A stretch of DNA of 59,291 bases from Burkholderia sp. L27(2015) (GTDB lineage: Bacteria > Pseudomonadota > Gammaproteobacteria > Burkholderiales > Burkholderiaceae), in contig NZ_LMUX01000015.1 of the NCBI RefSeq assembly GCF_009765705.1, forward strand, positions 46,384 to 105,674. Reading direction: 5' to 3'. The first letter of the stretch is position 1; every line of letters begins with the position of its first letter. Positions 8,548 to 17,740 of the stretch are shown here, piece by piece. A program made the position numbers and the translations under genes. The notes beneath the pieces were generated by a model. That model was not told the origin of the DNA, did not search any database, and saw only the letters and a program-made list of their open reading frames with translations.

Positions 8548-9780
8548 ATGTACAACAAGCTGTCCGAGCGCTGGTCGCGCTTGTCTAAATTGTCGCGCTT
8601 GCCTGCATGGTTGCGTGCGTTCTGGCCCGAGCGTTCCGTAGCGGGGCACGTCGAACGCGCGCGCTCGAGTGTGGGTGCGCTGGTCGGTATTCTGCTGACC
8701 GGCTGGCTCAGCTACCGGATTCTCGGCGATAGCGGCGCCGCGCTCTGGCTGGCGGCGCCCATGGGGGCTTCTGCCGTGCTGCTGTTCGCCGTGCCGGCCA
8801 GCCCGCTGGCGCAGCCGTGGTCGATCATCGGCGGCAATCTGGTGGCCACGCTCATCGGTGTAACGAGCGCGCGCTGGATCGCCAGCCCCGAGTGGGCGGC
8901 GGCGGTAGCCGTCTCGTGCGCGATTGCGGCCATGTTTGCCCTGCGTTGTCTGCATCCGCCCAGCGGTGCAGTGGCGTTGACGGCGGTGCTCGGTGGTCCG
9001 GCCGTCCACGCGGCGGGCTATAGCCTGCTATGGCTGCCGATCGAGTTGAATTCCGTGCTGCTGGTGATCGGCGCACTGCTTTACAACAACGCGACGGGGC
9101 GGCGTTATCCGCATGCGCAGTTGGCCTCATCGAGCCATCAGCATCAAACCCAGGACGCCGCGCCCACGGCACGGCTGGGCTTCACACCCGCTGACCTCGA
9201 TGCCGTGCTGGGCCGCTATGACCAAGTGCTGGACATCAGTCGCGACGACCTTGAGGCGATCTTCCTGCAGACGGAAATGGCGGCCTACCGGCGCCGTTTT
9301 GGCACGGTCAGTTGCGGCGACATCATGTCCCACGACATTGTGACGGTTGCGTTCGGGACACTGCTCGAAGACGCGTGGGAGATGATGCAGCAGCGCCAGC
9401 TGACCGCCATGCCGGTACTGGACCGCGTGCGCCGCGTGGTCGGCATGGTGGAGCGCGAGGATTTCTTGCGTCACGCGCTGCCGCAATCGTATAGTGGCAT
9501 CGGCCAACGGCTACAGGCTTTGGTTCGGCGTAGCACCACCAGCCATTCCGAGAAGCCGGAAGTGGTCGGACAGATCATGCGCAGCGCGCCTCACAGCGTG
9601 CAAGCCGATACCCACTTTGTCGAGCTGGTGCCTATCATGGCGGCGGCTGGCCACCATCATATTCCGGTGGTCGATCACGAGCGCCGGTTGATCGGGTTGG
9701 TCAGCCAGTCCGATGTGCTGACTGCTTTGTATGAGTCTCAACTCGTCAAGCCGGCGCCATCGGGGTTGGGGGTTGCGTGA
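8548..9780 (+). CDS. HPP family integral membrane protein with two CBS domains
   Basis: The N-terminal half is a four- to five-helix HPP domain; the naming motif appears as RCLHPPSGAVALTAVLGG near residues 130-147. Membrane segments include ALVGILLTGWLSYRIL, ALWLAAPMGASAVLLFAV and LPIELNSVLLVIGALLY. The C-terminal half has two CBS motifs, near residues 255-315 (DIMSHDIVTVAFGTLLEDAW, VLDRVRRVVGMVERED) and 345-405 (IMRSAPHSVQADTHF, IPVVDHERRLIGLVSQSDV). CBS pairs usually bind adenine nucleotides and regulate the attached protein. Some plant and cyanobacterial HPP proteins have been linked to nitrite transport, but no substrate can be claimed here. The ATG at 8548 follows the 13-bp repeat region. 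Confidence 0.85.
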   Translation: MYNKLSERWSRLSKLSRLPAWLRAFWPERSVAGHVERARSSVGALVGILLTGWLSYRILGDSGAALWLAAPMGASAVLLFAVPASPLAQPWSIIGGNLVATLIGVTSARWIASPEWAAAVAVSCAIAAMFALRCLHPPSGAVALTAVLGGPAVHAAGYSLLWLPIELNSVLLVIGALLYNNATGRRYPHAQLASSSHQHQTQDAAPTARLGFTPADLDAVLGRYDQVLDISRDDLEAIFLQTEMAAYRRRFGTVSCGDIMSHDIVTVAFGTLLEDAWEMMQQRQLTAMPVLDRVRRVVGMVEREDFLRHALPQSYSGIGQRLQALVRRSTTSHSEKPEVVGQIMRSAPHSVQADTHFVELVPIMAAAGHHHIPVVDHERRLIGLVSQSDVLTALYESQLVKPAPSGLGVA

Positions 9781-9811
9781 CTTGGTTGCGTAGCTGAGTT
9801 ACGTAACCAAG
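9781..9811. terminator. Hairpin between convergent genes, possible bidirectional terminator
   Basis: CTTGGTTGCGTA (9781-9792) pairs with TACGTAACCAAG (9800-9811) with one G-U pair, giving a 12-bp stem directly after the HPP stop codon and just before the end of the facing DUF2817 gene. There is no clear T run on either side, so termination is inferred from stem and position only. Confidence 0.4.
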
Positions 9812-9816
9812 CTACG

Positions 9817-10899
9817 TCACTTAGCCGTCAGTCCCGCGATCGCCTGCATGATGCCAACGCGAGCCTGGCCCAATATCATTCCGCGCCACAAATCGTCGTC
9901 GCCATAGAACGCATCGCGCATGACTTGCTTGATGGCCACGCGCCGCGCCGCGGGCATGTCCGGATGGTTCTGCAAACATTGGTCGGCGCGCAACGCGTTC
10001 AACATGTCGTTCACAGGTACGGTGCCGTACTCCAGCGCCAGCACGGTGGTGCGGGCGTGGGCGCATTCGTCGTAGATCACCCCGGCAAGCGGCCCGGATA
10101 CATTAGCGGATGACGAGTCGCCCGCAAAAGGCGCGAATACATCGGCGCCCCACCAACTGCGTGCACGCGGCAGCTCGTCGGGACCCGGCCGGCCGGCGAA
10201 GATCTTTTCGGCGTGACCATATGGCCCCAAGCCGGTGTGGAAATCGATCCAACCGATGTCGCTGAAGTCCGCGCCGATCTCGCGCAAAATTTTTCGCACG
10301 GTGAGGTTGCTCCAGGCTGGCGCGACGCCGCCATAAAACAGCCCTTGCGCGTCCTCGTATTGACCGGTCGTCACCGCGCGTTGATAGGCTTGCTCGCCGT
10401 TGCGCTCGATATAAGTTGCTTTACGCGCGACGTTCTGCGGCGTTTCGGGCCATTGTTCCGGAATCAGCCAATCGCGAATTTCACGGTAGGCGGGGTTGTC
10501 GGCGCGCGGTTGCGAGAAATCGATCGCGTTGCGGTTGATGTCGATGTTCTGCTCGTTGGTGCGGCGCAAGTGCGAAAAGCCATACGGGTTCACCGCATGC
10601 AGCAGCAGCACGGCGACGCCCGCTGCCTGGGCGCGGCGTTGCATATCGGTATCGTGCAGAAACGCCAATTGGCAACCCGAACCGCAGAAGCCTTCGACAC
10701 CATGCACTGCGGAGGTCAGGACCAGCAGGCTGCGCGCCTTGGGCGGCGCGAACAGGGCGGTATCGAGAGAGAGCGGTTCGCCTTCGGCACCGGTAAAGCC
10801 GGGCAGCGTATGGCTTTGGTTGCGAGTTCCGAGCGCTTCGGCAGCGGCGATGAAACGCGCGCGCGCATTGCTGTAGTTAGGTGAAAAATAGGACGTCAT
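9817..10899 (-). CDS. DUF2817 family, M14-like zinc carboxypeptidase/deacylase
   Basis: The 360-residue protein has the zinc-site pattern of the M14 (carboxypeptidase A / succinylglutamate desuccinylase) superfamily: SAVHGVEGFCGSG supplies the His-x-x-Glu pair near residues 65-75, IDFHTGLGPYGHAE the second zinc His, and ALEYGTVP near residue 310 the likely catalytic Glu. The stretch NPYGFSHLRRTNEQNIDINRN-like (substrate arginine/asparagine region) is also typical. No signal peptide is visible, so a cytosolic enzyme is likely. The substrate is unknown for this family. It stands alone, convergent with the HPP gene. Confidence 0.8.
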   Translation of the reverse strand: MTSYFSPNYSNARARFIAAAEALGTRNQSHTLPGFTGAEGEPLSLDTALFAPPKARSLLVLTSAVHGVEGFCGSGCQLAFLHDTDMQRRAQAAGVAVLLLHAVNPYGFSHLRRTNEQNIDINRNAIDFSQPRADNPAYREIRDWLIPEQWPETPQNVARKATYIERNGEQAYQRAVTTGQYEDAQGLFYGGVAPAWSNLTVRKILREIGADFSDIGWIDFHTGLGPYGHAEKIFAGRPGPDELPRARSWWGADVFAPFAGDSSSANVSGPLAGVIYDECAHARTTVLALEYGTVPVNDMLNALRADQCLQNHPDMPAARRVAIKQVMRDAFYGDDDLWRGMILGQARVGIMQAIAGLTAK

Positions 10900-10992
10900 A
10901 GGTTCGAATGTCGATGATTGGGTTGCTGAAGTGAATCAAATAAGCGAGTCAAATAAGTAGGCTAATTCGGGCTTTCAAAATCGAGCCCAGCT

Positions 10993-12285
10993 TCAGGTAT
11001 CGAGCTGTTCGCCGGTACGGTCTTTAAGTATCAGCAAGGCAATGCTGGAAACGCAGACGCACGCGATCACATACCACGCAGGCGCCAGCTTGCTGCCGGT
11101 CTCGTTGATCAACCAGGTGGCGATGAACGGCGCGAATCCGCCGAAAATCGCTACGCCTGTACCGTAGACGATGGACATGCCGGTCGCGCGCACCGCCTGC
11201 GGAAATATCTCCGGAAGCATCGTGATACCTGGCGCACTTTGGAACGCCAGTAAAACACTCAGTACGCCCACCACGGTGAGCAGGCTCAGACTGCTCGGAT
11301 TCGCCGTCAGCCAAAGAAAACCGGGGTAGATCAGCAACAGGGTCAGCACGCGTGAAATCGTAATCAGCAGTTTGCGACTGGTGCGATCGGACAACAGTCC
11401 CGCGAGCGGTGCGAAGATAAACGTCAGCACCCCCGACCAAATCGCCGCCAGTAAAGCGACCGGTACCGGCAGGTGCAGCTCGCGTATCGCATAGGTCGGC
11501 ATATAGAACGTGGTGATGTAGGCACATGCGGTGGAGCCCATCGTCAACAGCGTGCCCAGCAAAATGCCGCGCCAGTGCCCGGTCAATACGGTGCGAATCG
11601 GCGCGAGGACGGCGTGCTGCTCGCTGTGCGTTTCGTCGAGCCGGCGCCGAATGAAGATGCCCAGTGGCCCAATCAAAATGCCCAGCAAAAACGGCACGCG
11701 CCAACCCCAGCTTTGCAGCGATTCGGGACTGAGAAAATACGATACGCCGCCCGAGCACAACGCGCCCAGTGTCACGCCCAGCCCTTGGCTGGCGAATTGC
11801 CAACTACCGAGAAAGCCGCGATTGCGCGGGGTAGCGTACTCGACCAGCAGCGTGGTCGAAGCGCCCACTTCGCCACCGGCAGAGAATCCCTGGAGCATGC
11901 GCGCGAGCACGACTACGAGCGGCGCAGCCAGGCCAATCTGGGCGTAGGACGGGGTCAGGCCGATCATGGCGCAGCCGAGCGCCATCAGGAAGATGGTCAG
12001 CGTCATGGCGGCCTTGCGCCCGGCACGGTCGGCATACGCGCCGATCAGCAAGGCTCCCAGCGGCCGCATGATGAACCCCACGCCAAAGGTCGCGACCGAC
12101 AGCAGCAACTGGATATACGACGACATCATGGGAAAAAATACTTTGCCGATCACCACGGCCATAAACCCATAAACGGTGAAATCGAAGAACTCGAGCGCGT
12201 TGCCCAGCGTGGTCGCGGTAATGATCAACGGTTGCGAGGCGCGGCGCGTGCGGGCCATGCCAGCGGCGCGGGTAGTGGTCTCCAT
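10993..12285 (-). CDS. MFS transporter, metabolite:H+ symporter (MHS) type
   Basis: This 430-residue, 12-helix secondary transporter belongs to the MHS family (ProP, CitA, ShiA, TcuC relatives). The N-terminal signature ATTLGNALEFFDFTVYGF, the loop GAYADRAGRKAAM and ARMLQGFSAGGEVGAS with YATPRNRGFLGSWQ are characteristic. Substrates of the family are carboxylates, betaines or aromatic acids; which one applies cannot be read. The frame is open to 12345, but the ATG at 12285 has GGGAG six bases upstream and starts METTTRAAG. It is divergent from the LysR gene at 12452, its probable regulator. Confidence 0.87.
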   Translation of the reverse strand: METTTRAAGMARTRRASQPLIITATTLGNALEFFDFTVYGFMAVVIGKVFFPMMSSYIQLLLSVATFGVGFIMRPLGALLIGAYADRAGRKAAMTLTIFLMALGCAMIGLTPSYAQIGLAAPLVVVLARMLQGFSAGGEVGASTTLLVEYATPRNRGFLGSWQFASQGLGVTLGALCSGGVSYFLSPESLQSWGWRVPFLLGILIGPLGIFIRRRLDETHSEQHAVLAPIRTVLTGHWRGILLGTLLTMGSTACAYITTFYMPTYAIRELHLPVPVALLAAIWSGVLTFIFAPLAGLLSDRTSRKLLITISRVLTLLLIYPGFLWLTANPSSLSLLTVVGVLSVLLAFQSAPGITMLPEIFPQAVRATGMSIVYGTGVAIFGGFAPFIATWLINETGSKLAPAWYVIACVCVSSIALLILKDRTGEQLDT

Positions 12286-12395
12286 TGAAGCTCCCTGATT
12301 GTAATTTTGGTAGTTTTTATAGTGTTGCTTTGCCCGCGGGTGCAAAAAAGCTCGCCTCCCGACCGGATTTGCATCGAGAATAACAACCGCCTATC

Positions 12396-12424
12396 TTGTC
12401 AAAAAGACAAATTTCAATATTGAA
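12396..12424. promoter_or_regulatory. Two palindromes in the MHS transporter / LysR intergenic region
   Basis: TTGTC-N5-GACAA (12396-12410) and the perfect 12-bp palindrome TTCAATATTGAA (12413-12424) lie side by side in the 166-bp gap between the divergent genes, 28 bp before the LysR start. The first also fits the T-N11-A pattern of LysR sites. Use as operators is inferred from position. Confidence 0.45.
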
Positions 12425-12451
12425 TGACAACTATAAGTTATATGGTGCGCG

Positions 12452-13384
12452 ATGAAACATCAACAGTTAAGGATATTTCTCGCAGTGGCCGAGCAGCGCA
12501 GCATTCGTGCTGCAGCCCGAATGCTGGGCCTGACGCAGCCGGCCGTCACCAAAACCATACGTGAGCTTGAAAGCGAGTTTGGCCTGGCGTTGGTGCTGCG
12601 TGATGTGAACGGGGTGTCCTTGACCGAGTACGGGCTGGCGTTTCGCGAACATGCTCAGTTGCTGATCAACGAGATGCGTCGCACGCGCGAAGCGATCGAA
12701 GCGATGCGATATGGTGTGGGGGGCATGGTGCGCATCGCGGTGAGCCCGACGGTGGCGGCGAGTTTGCTACCCGATGCGTTTGCGCAGTTCCGCGCGGCGC
12801 TGCCCGGAGCGCGCATCAGCTTTAACGAGGGAGGCTGGAACCAGGCGTTATCGGGCCTGAGCGACGGCACGCTGGATTTTGTGGTGGCTCACGCCTTGCC
12901 CGGCTCGATCCCGGCGACGGTCGATCAGATTCCTCTGTTTTCGGTAGCCCAAGTGGTGGGCGCACGTGCCGCTCACCCGCTGGCCCACGCCACCTCGCTG
13001 GCCCAACTGCAGGACGCCGATTGGCTGGTGCCCAGCTACTGGACCAAGGATCTCGATCTGTTGAGCGCAATTTTCGGACCTCAAGGGCTGCGCATCCCGG
13101 CCTCGGTGGTGCAATGCCAATCGTTTTTGGTGGCGGCCAGCCTGTTGTCGGAAATCGATTTGCTCAGCGTATTCGCAGCGCCGTTGGTATCGCGTGAGCT
13201 TCGGCTGCGCGGCCTGGTTGCGCTGCCGTTGGAGGAACCGCTGCCGCAAACCACGATTTCCATTCTCACTCGGCCCGATAGCCGGCGCACGCCCACCGCG
13301 AGCCGTTTTATCGAATGCTTCATCGAAGCGGCGGCGCGGTTCCAGGAGGCAGCTTCGGCGGCGTCGGCCGTGTCGGGTAGATAG
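12452..13384 (+). CDS. LysR family transcriptional regulator
   Basis: This is a 310-residue LysR regulator: the winged helix-turn-helix covers residues 1-62 (LRIFLAVAEQRSIRAAARML, LTQPAVTKTIRELESEFG), followed by a linker helix and a two-lobed effector domain (GMVRIAVSPTVAASLLPDAF onward). Divergent orientation to the MHS transporter and the shared palindromes suggest it controls that gene. The effector is unknown. The ATG at 12452 aligns with the family N-terminus. Confidence 0.9.
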   Translation: MKHQQLRIFLAVAEQRSIRAAARMLGLTQPAVTKTIRELESEFGLALVLRDVNGVSLTEYGLAFREHAQLLINEMRRTREAIEAMRYGVGGMVRIAVSPTVAASLLPDAFAQFRAALPGARISFNEGGWNQALSGLSDGTLDFVVAHALPGSIPATVDQIPLFSVAQVVGARAAHPLAHATSLAQLQDADWLVPSYWTKDLDLLSAIFGPQGLRIPASVVQCQSFLVAASLLSEIDLLSVFAAPLVSRELRLRGLVALPLEEPLPQTTISILTRPDSRRTPTASRFIECFIEAAARFQEAASAASAVSGR

Positions 13385-13467
13385 TTGAATACGTAGCATA
13401 AAAATGCTTGCGCACGCACATATATAGCATTAGGATTACACTTGCAAACCACTGATTGGAGAAGGTA

Positions 13468-14565
13468 ATGGTTCAAATCGTCGAACAAGTTTTACGGGCT
13501 CAGCCCTATCAGGCAGGCAAGCCCATCGGCGAGCTGGCGCGTGAAATCGGCATGCCGGAAGCCGATATCGTCAAACTGGCCTCGAATGAAAACCCCTTGG
13601 GCATGTCGCCCGTAGCGCGGGAGCAGGCCAACGCCGCCTTGCTGGACGCCGCGTTTTATCCGGACGCGAACGGCTTCGAGCTCAAGGCAGCTTTGGCGCA
13701 GCGCTTCGCGGTGCCGCACGACTGGCTGACATTGGGCAATGGCTCGAACGATATTCTCGAACTGCTGGCCAGCACGTTTTTGGCGCCCGGCACGTCGGCG
13801 GTATTTTCGCAGTATGCATTTATCGTTTATGCGCAGGCAACGCTGCGGGTGGGCGCGCAAAGCATCGTGGTGCCGGCGAGCGAGTATGGCCATGACCTGG
13901 ACGCGATGCTCGCGGCTATCCGCGACGACACCTCCATGGTGTTTATCGCTAATCCGAATAACCCCACGGGCACTTATCTGAGTGCGGCTCAGATCGAGGC
14001 GTTTATCTCGCAGGTACCGTCGAACGTGGTGGTGGTGCTGGACGAAGCCTATAACGAATACCTGCCGCCGGAACTGCGCGTCGACAGCATTGCCTGGGTG
14101 CGTCAGTATCCTAACGTCGTGATTACCCGGACGTTTTCGAAGGCGTATGGCCTGGCCGGCTTGCGAGTCGGTTACGCAATCGCGAGCGCCGAGACCACGG
14201 AGTATATGAACCGGATACGCCAACCGTTCAATGTCAGCAATGTGGCGCAAGCGGCCGCCATCGGCGCGTTGCAGGATGACGCGTTTCGCCAGAAGACCTA
14301 CGAGACCAACTTGCAAGGCCTGGCCCAATTGTCGGCCGGCCTCGACGCGCTGGGCATCGAGTATGTGCGGTCGCACGGCAATTTCGTCCTTGCGAAATTC
14401 GGCGCACAAGCGGCGCAGGTCAATGCCTTTCTGCTCAAGCACGGCATTATCGTGCGGCCGGTTGGGGGTTATGGATTGCCCGAGTGGCTACGGATTTCAG
14501 TAGGCCTGGAGGAGCAGAACGCCCGTTTATTGAACGCGCTGAAAGCGAGTGCGCTGACTGGTTAA
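13468..14565 (+). CDS. hisC: Histidinol-phosphate aminotransferase
   Basis: HisC converts imidazole-acetol phosphate to histidinol phosphate with glutamate as donor. Landmarks are KLASNENPLGMSP at the N-terminus, LTLGNGSNDILELL, ANPNNPTGTYL, VLDEAYNEY and TRTFSKAYGLAGLRVGYA, in which the Lys binds PLP. Length is 365 residues. A TTG at 13456 is in frame, but GGAGAAGG at 13458-13465 precedes the ATG at 13468, which is the sensible start. It is not in a his operon here, so it may be a second copy or act on another substrate such as arogenate or phenylpyruvate. Confidence 0.88.
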   Translation: MVQIVEQVLRAQPYQAGKPIGELAREIGMPEADIVKLASNENPLGMSPVAREQANAALLDAAFYPDANGFELKAALAQRFAVPHDWLTLGNGSNDILELLASTFLAPGTSAVFSQYAFIVYAQATLRVGAQSIVVPASEYGHDLDAMLAAIRDDTSMVFIANPNNPTGTYLSAAQIEAFISQVPSNVVVVLDEAYNEYLPPELRVDSIAWVRQYPNVVITRTFSKAYGLAGLRVGYAIASAETTEYMNRIRQPFNVSNVAQAAAIGALQDDAFRQKTYETNLQGLAQLSAGLDALGIEYVRSHGNFVLAKFGAQAAQVNAFLLKHGIIVRPVGGYGLPEWLRISVGLEEQNARLLNALKASALTG

Positions 14566-14611
14566 TTGAGAGTGCGGATTACTCGTGGCGGTTATTTGCA
14601 AAGGTTGAGTC

Positions 14612-15625
14612 ATGTCAGATCTGAAGATGGCGGTAGTGGGGGGCGGGGCGATCGGCGGCGTGTTGGCGGCGCGCCTCGAACGGGCGGGGCTGGCGCCTAC
14701 GTTGTTGGCGCGAGGCAGGCATTTGGAGGCGATTCGGGCGCGAGGGCTGGAAGTGCTCGACGAGGACGGTTCCTATGTGGCCCGGTTGAAGGCGACCGAT
14801 AGTCCGGCTGAACTCGGACTGCAGGACATCGTATTTATCTGTCTGAAGGGCTCGGCGCTGGTCGAAGCCGCAGCGACGCTGACGCCTCTGATCGGCCCCG
14901 CGACGCGCATCGTTTCGGTGATGAACGGTGTGCCATGGTGGTTTTTGAATGGACGCTGCGATGCGCTCGCGGGGCATCGGCTCGAGTCGGTGGATCCGGG
15001 TGGCGTGGTGTCGGCGGCATTGCCGCCGGCGCAGTGCTGCGGCTGCGTGGTGCATTTGTCGTCGGCTGTGCGCGAACCGGGCGTGATCGCGAAGGGACGT
15101 GGCAATCAGATGATCGTCGGTGCGAGCGCGGGTCGAACGGACGCGGGTATGACACAAATCGCCGAGTTGTTGCGGCAAGCGGGTTTCGATGTTGAACTGA
15201 GCGCGCAGATCGAGGGCGCTATTTGGGCGAAGCTGTGGGGCAACATGACGATGAACCCGATCAGCGCGATTACGGGTTCGACCGGCGATCTGATACTCGA
15301 CGATCCGCTTATCTTGCAACTGGTCGTGAATGTGATGGAGGAGGCTCAACGCGTGGGCGCAAAGCTCGGCATCGAGGTGGACATGACCGCTGCGCAACGC
15401 AACGCGCAGACACGCAAGCTGGGGGCTTTCAAAACGTCGATGTTGCAGGATCTCGAAGGCTCGCGACCGCTTGAGATCGATGGGATCGTGGCGGCTCCAC
15501 GTGAGCTTGCCCAGCTTACCGGGGTGGCGACGCCTTGGCTGGATACGATATTGGGGCTGGTGCGGCAGCGGGCGATGAACGCCGGGTTGTATCGGTATAG
15601 CGTGGGCGATCCGCCTGCGGTTTAG
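14612..15625 (+). CDS. 2-dehydropantoate 2-reductase family (PanE/ApbA)
   Basis: This 337-residue NADPH-dependent enzyme has the Rossmann motif VVGGGAIGGVLAARLERAG at residues 6-24 and the ketopantoate reductase active-site run IWAKLWGNMTMNPISA near residues 205-220, where Lys and the spaced Asn residues are catalytic. Ketopantoate reductases make pantoate for coenzyme A, but long paralogues with this layout are common in Burkholderia and may reduce other 2-oxo acids. It starts 46 bp after hisC on the same strand and ends before a strong terminator, so the two may form a unit. Confidence 0.8.
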   Translation: MSDLKMAVVGGGAIGGVLAARLERAGLAPTLLARGRHLEAIRARGLEVLDEDGSYVARLKATDSPAELGLQDIVFICLKGSALVEAAATLTPLIGPATRIVSVMNGVPWWFLNGRCDALAGHRLESVDPGGVVSAALPPAQCCGCVVHLSSAVREPGVIAKGRGNQMIVGASAGRTDAGMTQIAELLRQAGFDVELSAQIEGAIWAKLWGNMTMNPISAITGSTGDLILDDPLILQLVVNVMEEAQRVGAKLGIEVDMTAAQRNAQTRKLGAFKTSMLQDLEGSRPLEIDGIVAAPRELAQLTGVATPWLDTILGLVRQRAMNAGLYRYSVGDPPAV

Positions 15626-15676
15626 TCCGCTTATTTGGTCAACCGGATGTGGGACACACGGCAAGACCGCTGAATC

Positions 15677-15700
15677 AAAGGGCCGCAAGGCCCTTTTTTT
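15677..15700 (+). terminator. Rho-independent terminator
   Basis: AAAGGGCC and GGCCCTTT form an 8-bp stem around a short GCAA loop, followed by a run of T. It lies 52 bp after the PanE-like stop codon. The rest of the 310-bp gap up to 15935 is the promoter area of the next operon. Confidence 0.88.
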
Positions 15701-15840
15701 ATCTACGCCACTCCAAACCACACCACATCGGCGCGGCGCATTGGCCGACCCACTTGCCACTAGCCACAGTACGTGCGACGCGCGGAGTGCATGGCCCATG
15801 CACAAGCGCATTGCCTACCATTCGATCTAGGTGTAAACCT

Positions 15841-15865
15841 CATATATAAAAAATCATTTCATATG
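15841..15865. promoter_or_regulatory. A+T-rich imperfect palindrome upstream of the SDR operon
   Basis: A 25-bp A+T-rich segment begins CATAT and ends ATATG, with partial symmetry between, 70 bp before the SDR start. It is the best operator candidate for the IclR regulator encoded at the end of the same gene group. Symmetry is weak outside the outer five bases. Confidence 0.3.
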
Positions 15866-15935
15866 TAAAAATAACCTCCATCACCACTCGGTCTAAACAC
15901 GGCCTGTGGAAGCAACGGTTAACGAAGGAGCAACG

Positions 15936-16706
15936 ATGGGACAGCGGGTGCAGGGCAAGAACATTTTGATCACCGCCGCGGGCAAGGGCATCGGCCGCGC
16001 ATCGGCATTGATGCTGGCGGCCGAGGGCGCAAACGTGTGGGCCACTGACGTCGACGAAAACGCGCTGCAACAATTGCAAGCAGATGCCGGTGCCGGCACG
16101 ACGCTGCGCACCGCGCGGCTGGACGTGCTCAATACCGCCGAGGTAAAAGCCTTCGCCGCCAAAACCGGAGCGCTCGACGCCTTGTTCAATTGCGCAGGCT
16201 TCGTTCACAGCGGCAACATCCTCGCGTGCGAGGAATCGGACTGGGATTTCAGCTTCGACCTCAACGCGAAAGCCATGTACCGGACCATCCGCGCGTTCCT
16301 GCCGGCCATGCTGGAAAGTGGGCGGGGCGCCTCCATCATCAACATGTCCTCAGCCGCTTCCAGCGTCAAAGGCGTGCCCAATCGCTTCGTCTACAGCGCA
16401 TCGAAAGCCGCGGTGATTGGCCTGACCAAAGCCGTCGCAGCCGACTTCGTAGGACAGTCGATCCGCTGCAACGCGATTTGTCCGGGTACCATTGAATCGC
16501 CATCGCTGCAGGGCCGCATCGCCGATCAGGCAGCGCAATCGCACCTGAGCGAAGCGGAAGTGCGGGCCGCATTTGTCGCCCGTCAACCGATAGGCCGGGT
16601 CGGACGCGCTGAAGAGGTCGCGGCATTGGTGACCTATCTGGCCTCCGACGAGTCCGCATTCACTACCGGTGCGATTCATATCATCGATGGCGGCTGGGCG
16701 AACTAA
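15936..16706 (+). CDS. SDR oxidoreductase, probable 2-keto-3-deoxy-L-fuconate dehydrogenase
   Basis: This 256-residue short-chain dehydrogenase begins with the nucleotide loop ITAAGKGIGRASAL, where AA replaces the usual TG, as in BDH2 and 2-keto-3-deoxy-L-fuconate dehydrogenases. The catalytic Tyr-x-x-x-Lys is YSASKAAV, and NCAGFVHSG and SSAASSVKG are in the expected places. The enzyme would oxidise 2-keto-3-deoxy-L-fuconate (or a rhamnonate equivalent) to the 2,4-diketo acid. GAAGGAG at 15924-15930 fixes the ATG at 15936 over an upstream GTG at 15906. The FAH-family hydrolase follows 40 bp downstream and supports the pathway call. Confidence 0.75.
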   Translation: MGQRVQGKNILITAAGKGIGRASALMLAAEGANVWATDVDENALQQLQADAGAGTTLRTARLDVLNTAEVKAFAAKTGALDALFNCAGFVHSGNILACEESDWDFSFDLNAKAMYRTIRAFLPAMLESGRGASIINMSSAASSVKGVPNRFVYSASKAAVIGLTKAVAADFVGQSIRCNAICPGTIESPSLQGRIADQAAQSHLSEAEVRAAFVARQPIGRVGRAEEVAALVTYLASDESAFTTGAIHIIDGGWAN

Positions 16707-16746
16707 GCCCGGCAATTTCAAACCGATCCACTCACAGAGATTTCTT

Positions 16747-17607
16747 ATGAAGCTGATACGCTGGGGCGCCGACGGCGCCGAAAAACCCGGTTTGGTCGAT
16801 CAGACCGGCACGCTGCGCGACTTGTCCGGCGTGATCGCCGATATCGACGATGCCGCGCTGTCGCCCGCGGGGCTCGCACGGTTGGCCGCGCTCGATGCGC
16901 AGCAACTGCCCAAGCTGGACGCATCGGTGCGCTTGGGTGCGCCGATGGCCCGCATTTCGAAGATCGTTTGCGTGGGCCTCAACTACGCCGATCACGCTGC
17001 CGAATCGGGCATGCCGATTCCCGCTGAGCCGGTGCTGTTTCTCAAGGCGAACAGTTCGCTTTGCGGCCCGAACGACACCGTAGTGATTCCGCGCAATTCG
17101 GTCAAGACCGACTGGGAAGTTGAGCTGGGTGTGGTCATCGGTCAGCGTGCTTCCTACGTCGACCTCGAAAACGCGCTCGATTACGTCGCCGGCTATTGCG
17201 TGGTCAACGACGTGTCCGAGCGGGAATACCAGCTCGAACGCGGCGGCGGTCAGTGGGACAAGGGCAAGAGCTGCGATACCTTTTCGCCAATTGGGCCGTG
17301 GCTAGTCACCCGCGACGAAATTGCCGATCCGCAAAAGCTGGGCCTTTGGCTCGACGTCAACGGCAAGCGTTTCCAGAACGGCAACACCAGCACGATGGTG
17401 TTCGGCGTGCAGCATCTGGTGAGCTACATCAGCCAATTCATGACGCTGCTGCCGGGCGATGTGATCAGCACCGGCACGCCGCCGGGCGTGGGGCTGGGCC
17501 AGAAGCCGCCGGTCTACCTGAAGGCCGGCGACACAATGCGGCTGGGTATCGATGGCCTGGGCGAGCAACGCCAGGTTACGCGTGCCTGGAGCGCTGCAAC
17601 GAAGTAA
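16747..17607 (+). CDS. Fumarylacetoacetate hydrolase family protein, probable 2,4-diketo-3-deoxy-L-fuconate hydrolase
   Basis: The 286-residue protein starts MKLIRWGADGAEKPGLVD and carries the FAH-fold metal site: VCVGLNYADHAAESG, TDWEVELGVVIG with the two Glu ligands, and VVNDVSEREYQ with the Asp. The end DVISTGTPPGVGLG is family-typical. Close relatives are annotated ureidoglycolate lyase or 2,4-diketo-3-deoxy-L-fuconate/rhamnonate hydrolase; the latter splits the diketo acid to pyruvate and L-lactate. The neighbouring SDR, acid transporter and IclR regulator favour the sugar-acid role. An upstream in-frame start at 16669 lies inside the SDR gene and is rejected. Confidence 0.78.
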   Translation: MKLIRWGADGAEKPGLVDQTGTLRDLSGVIADIDDAALSPAGLARLAALDAQQLPKLDASVRLGAPMARISKIVCVGLNYADHAAESGMPIPAEPVLFLKANSSLCGPNDTVVIPRNSVKTDWEVELGVVIGQRASYVDLENALDYVAGYCVVNDVSEREYQLERGGGQWDKGKSCDTFSPIGPWLVTRDEIADPQKLGLWLDVNGKRFQNGNTSTMVFGVQHLVSYISQFMTLLPGDVISTGTPPGVGLGQKPPVYLKAGDTMRLGIDGLGEQRQVTRAWSAATK

Positions 17608-17740
17608 GTCCGTCGCTCAGCGCCATCGCGAGCCGTCCGGCGCCGCCGGGCACAACCGAGCGCCGCTGAGCGCAACCCCGCGCCACCCACTGCGGCAAGC
17701 GCCAGCTTGTCGCGCAGATGTTCCGTTTGACCTCGCAAAA

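Noticed and set aside
14615-15811. 398-codon minus-strand open frame opposite the PanE-like gene
   Set aside because: Shadow frame with Arg/His-rich composition; it also runs through the terminator at 15677.
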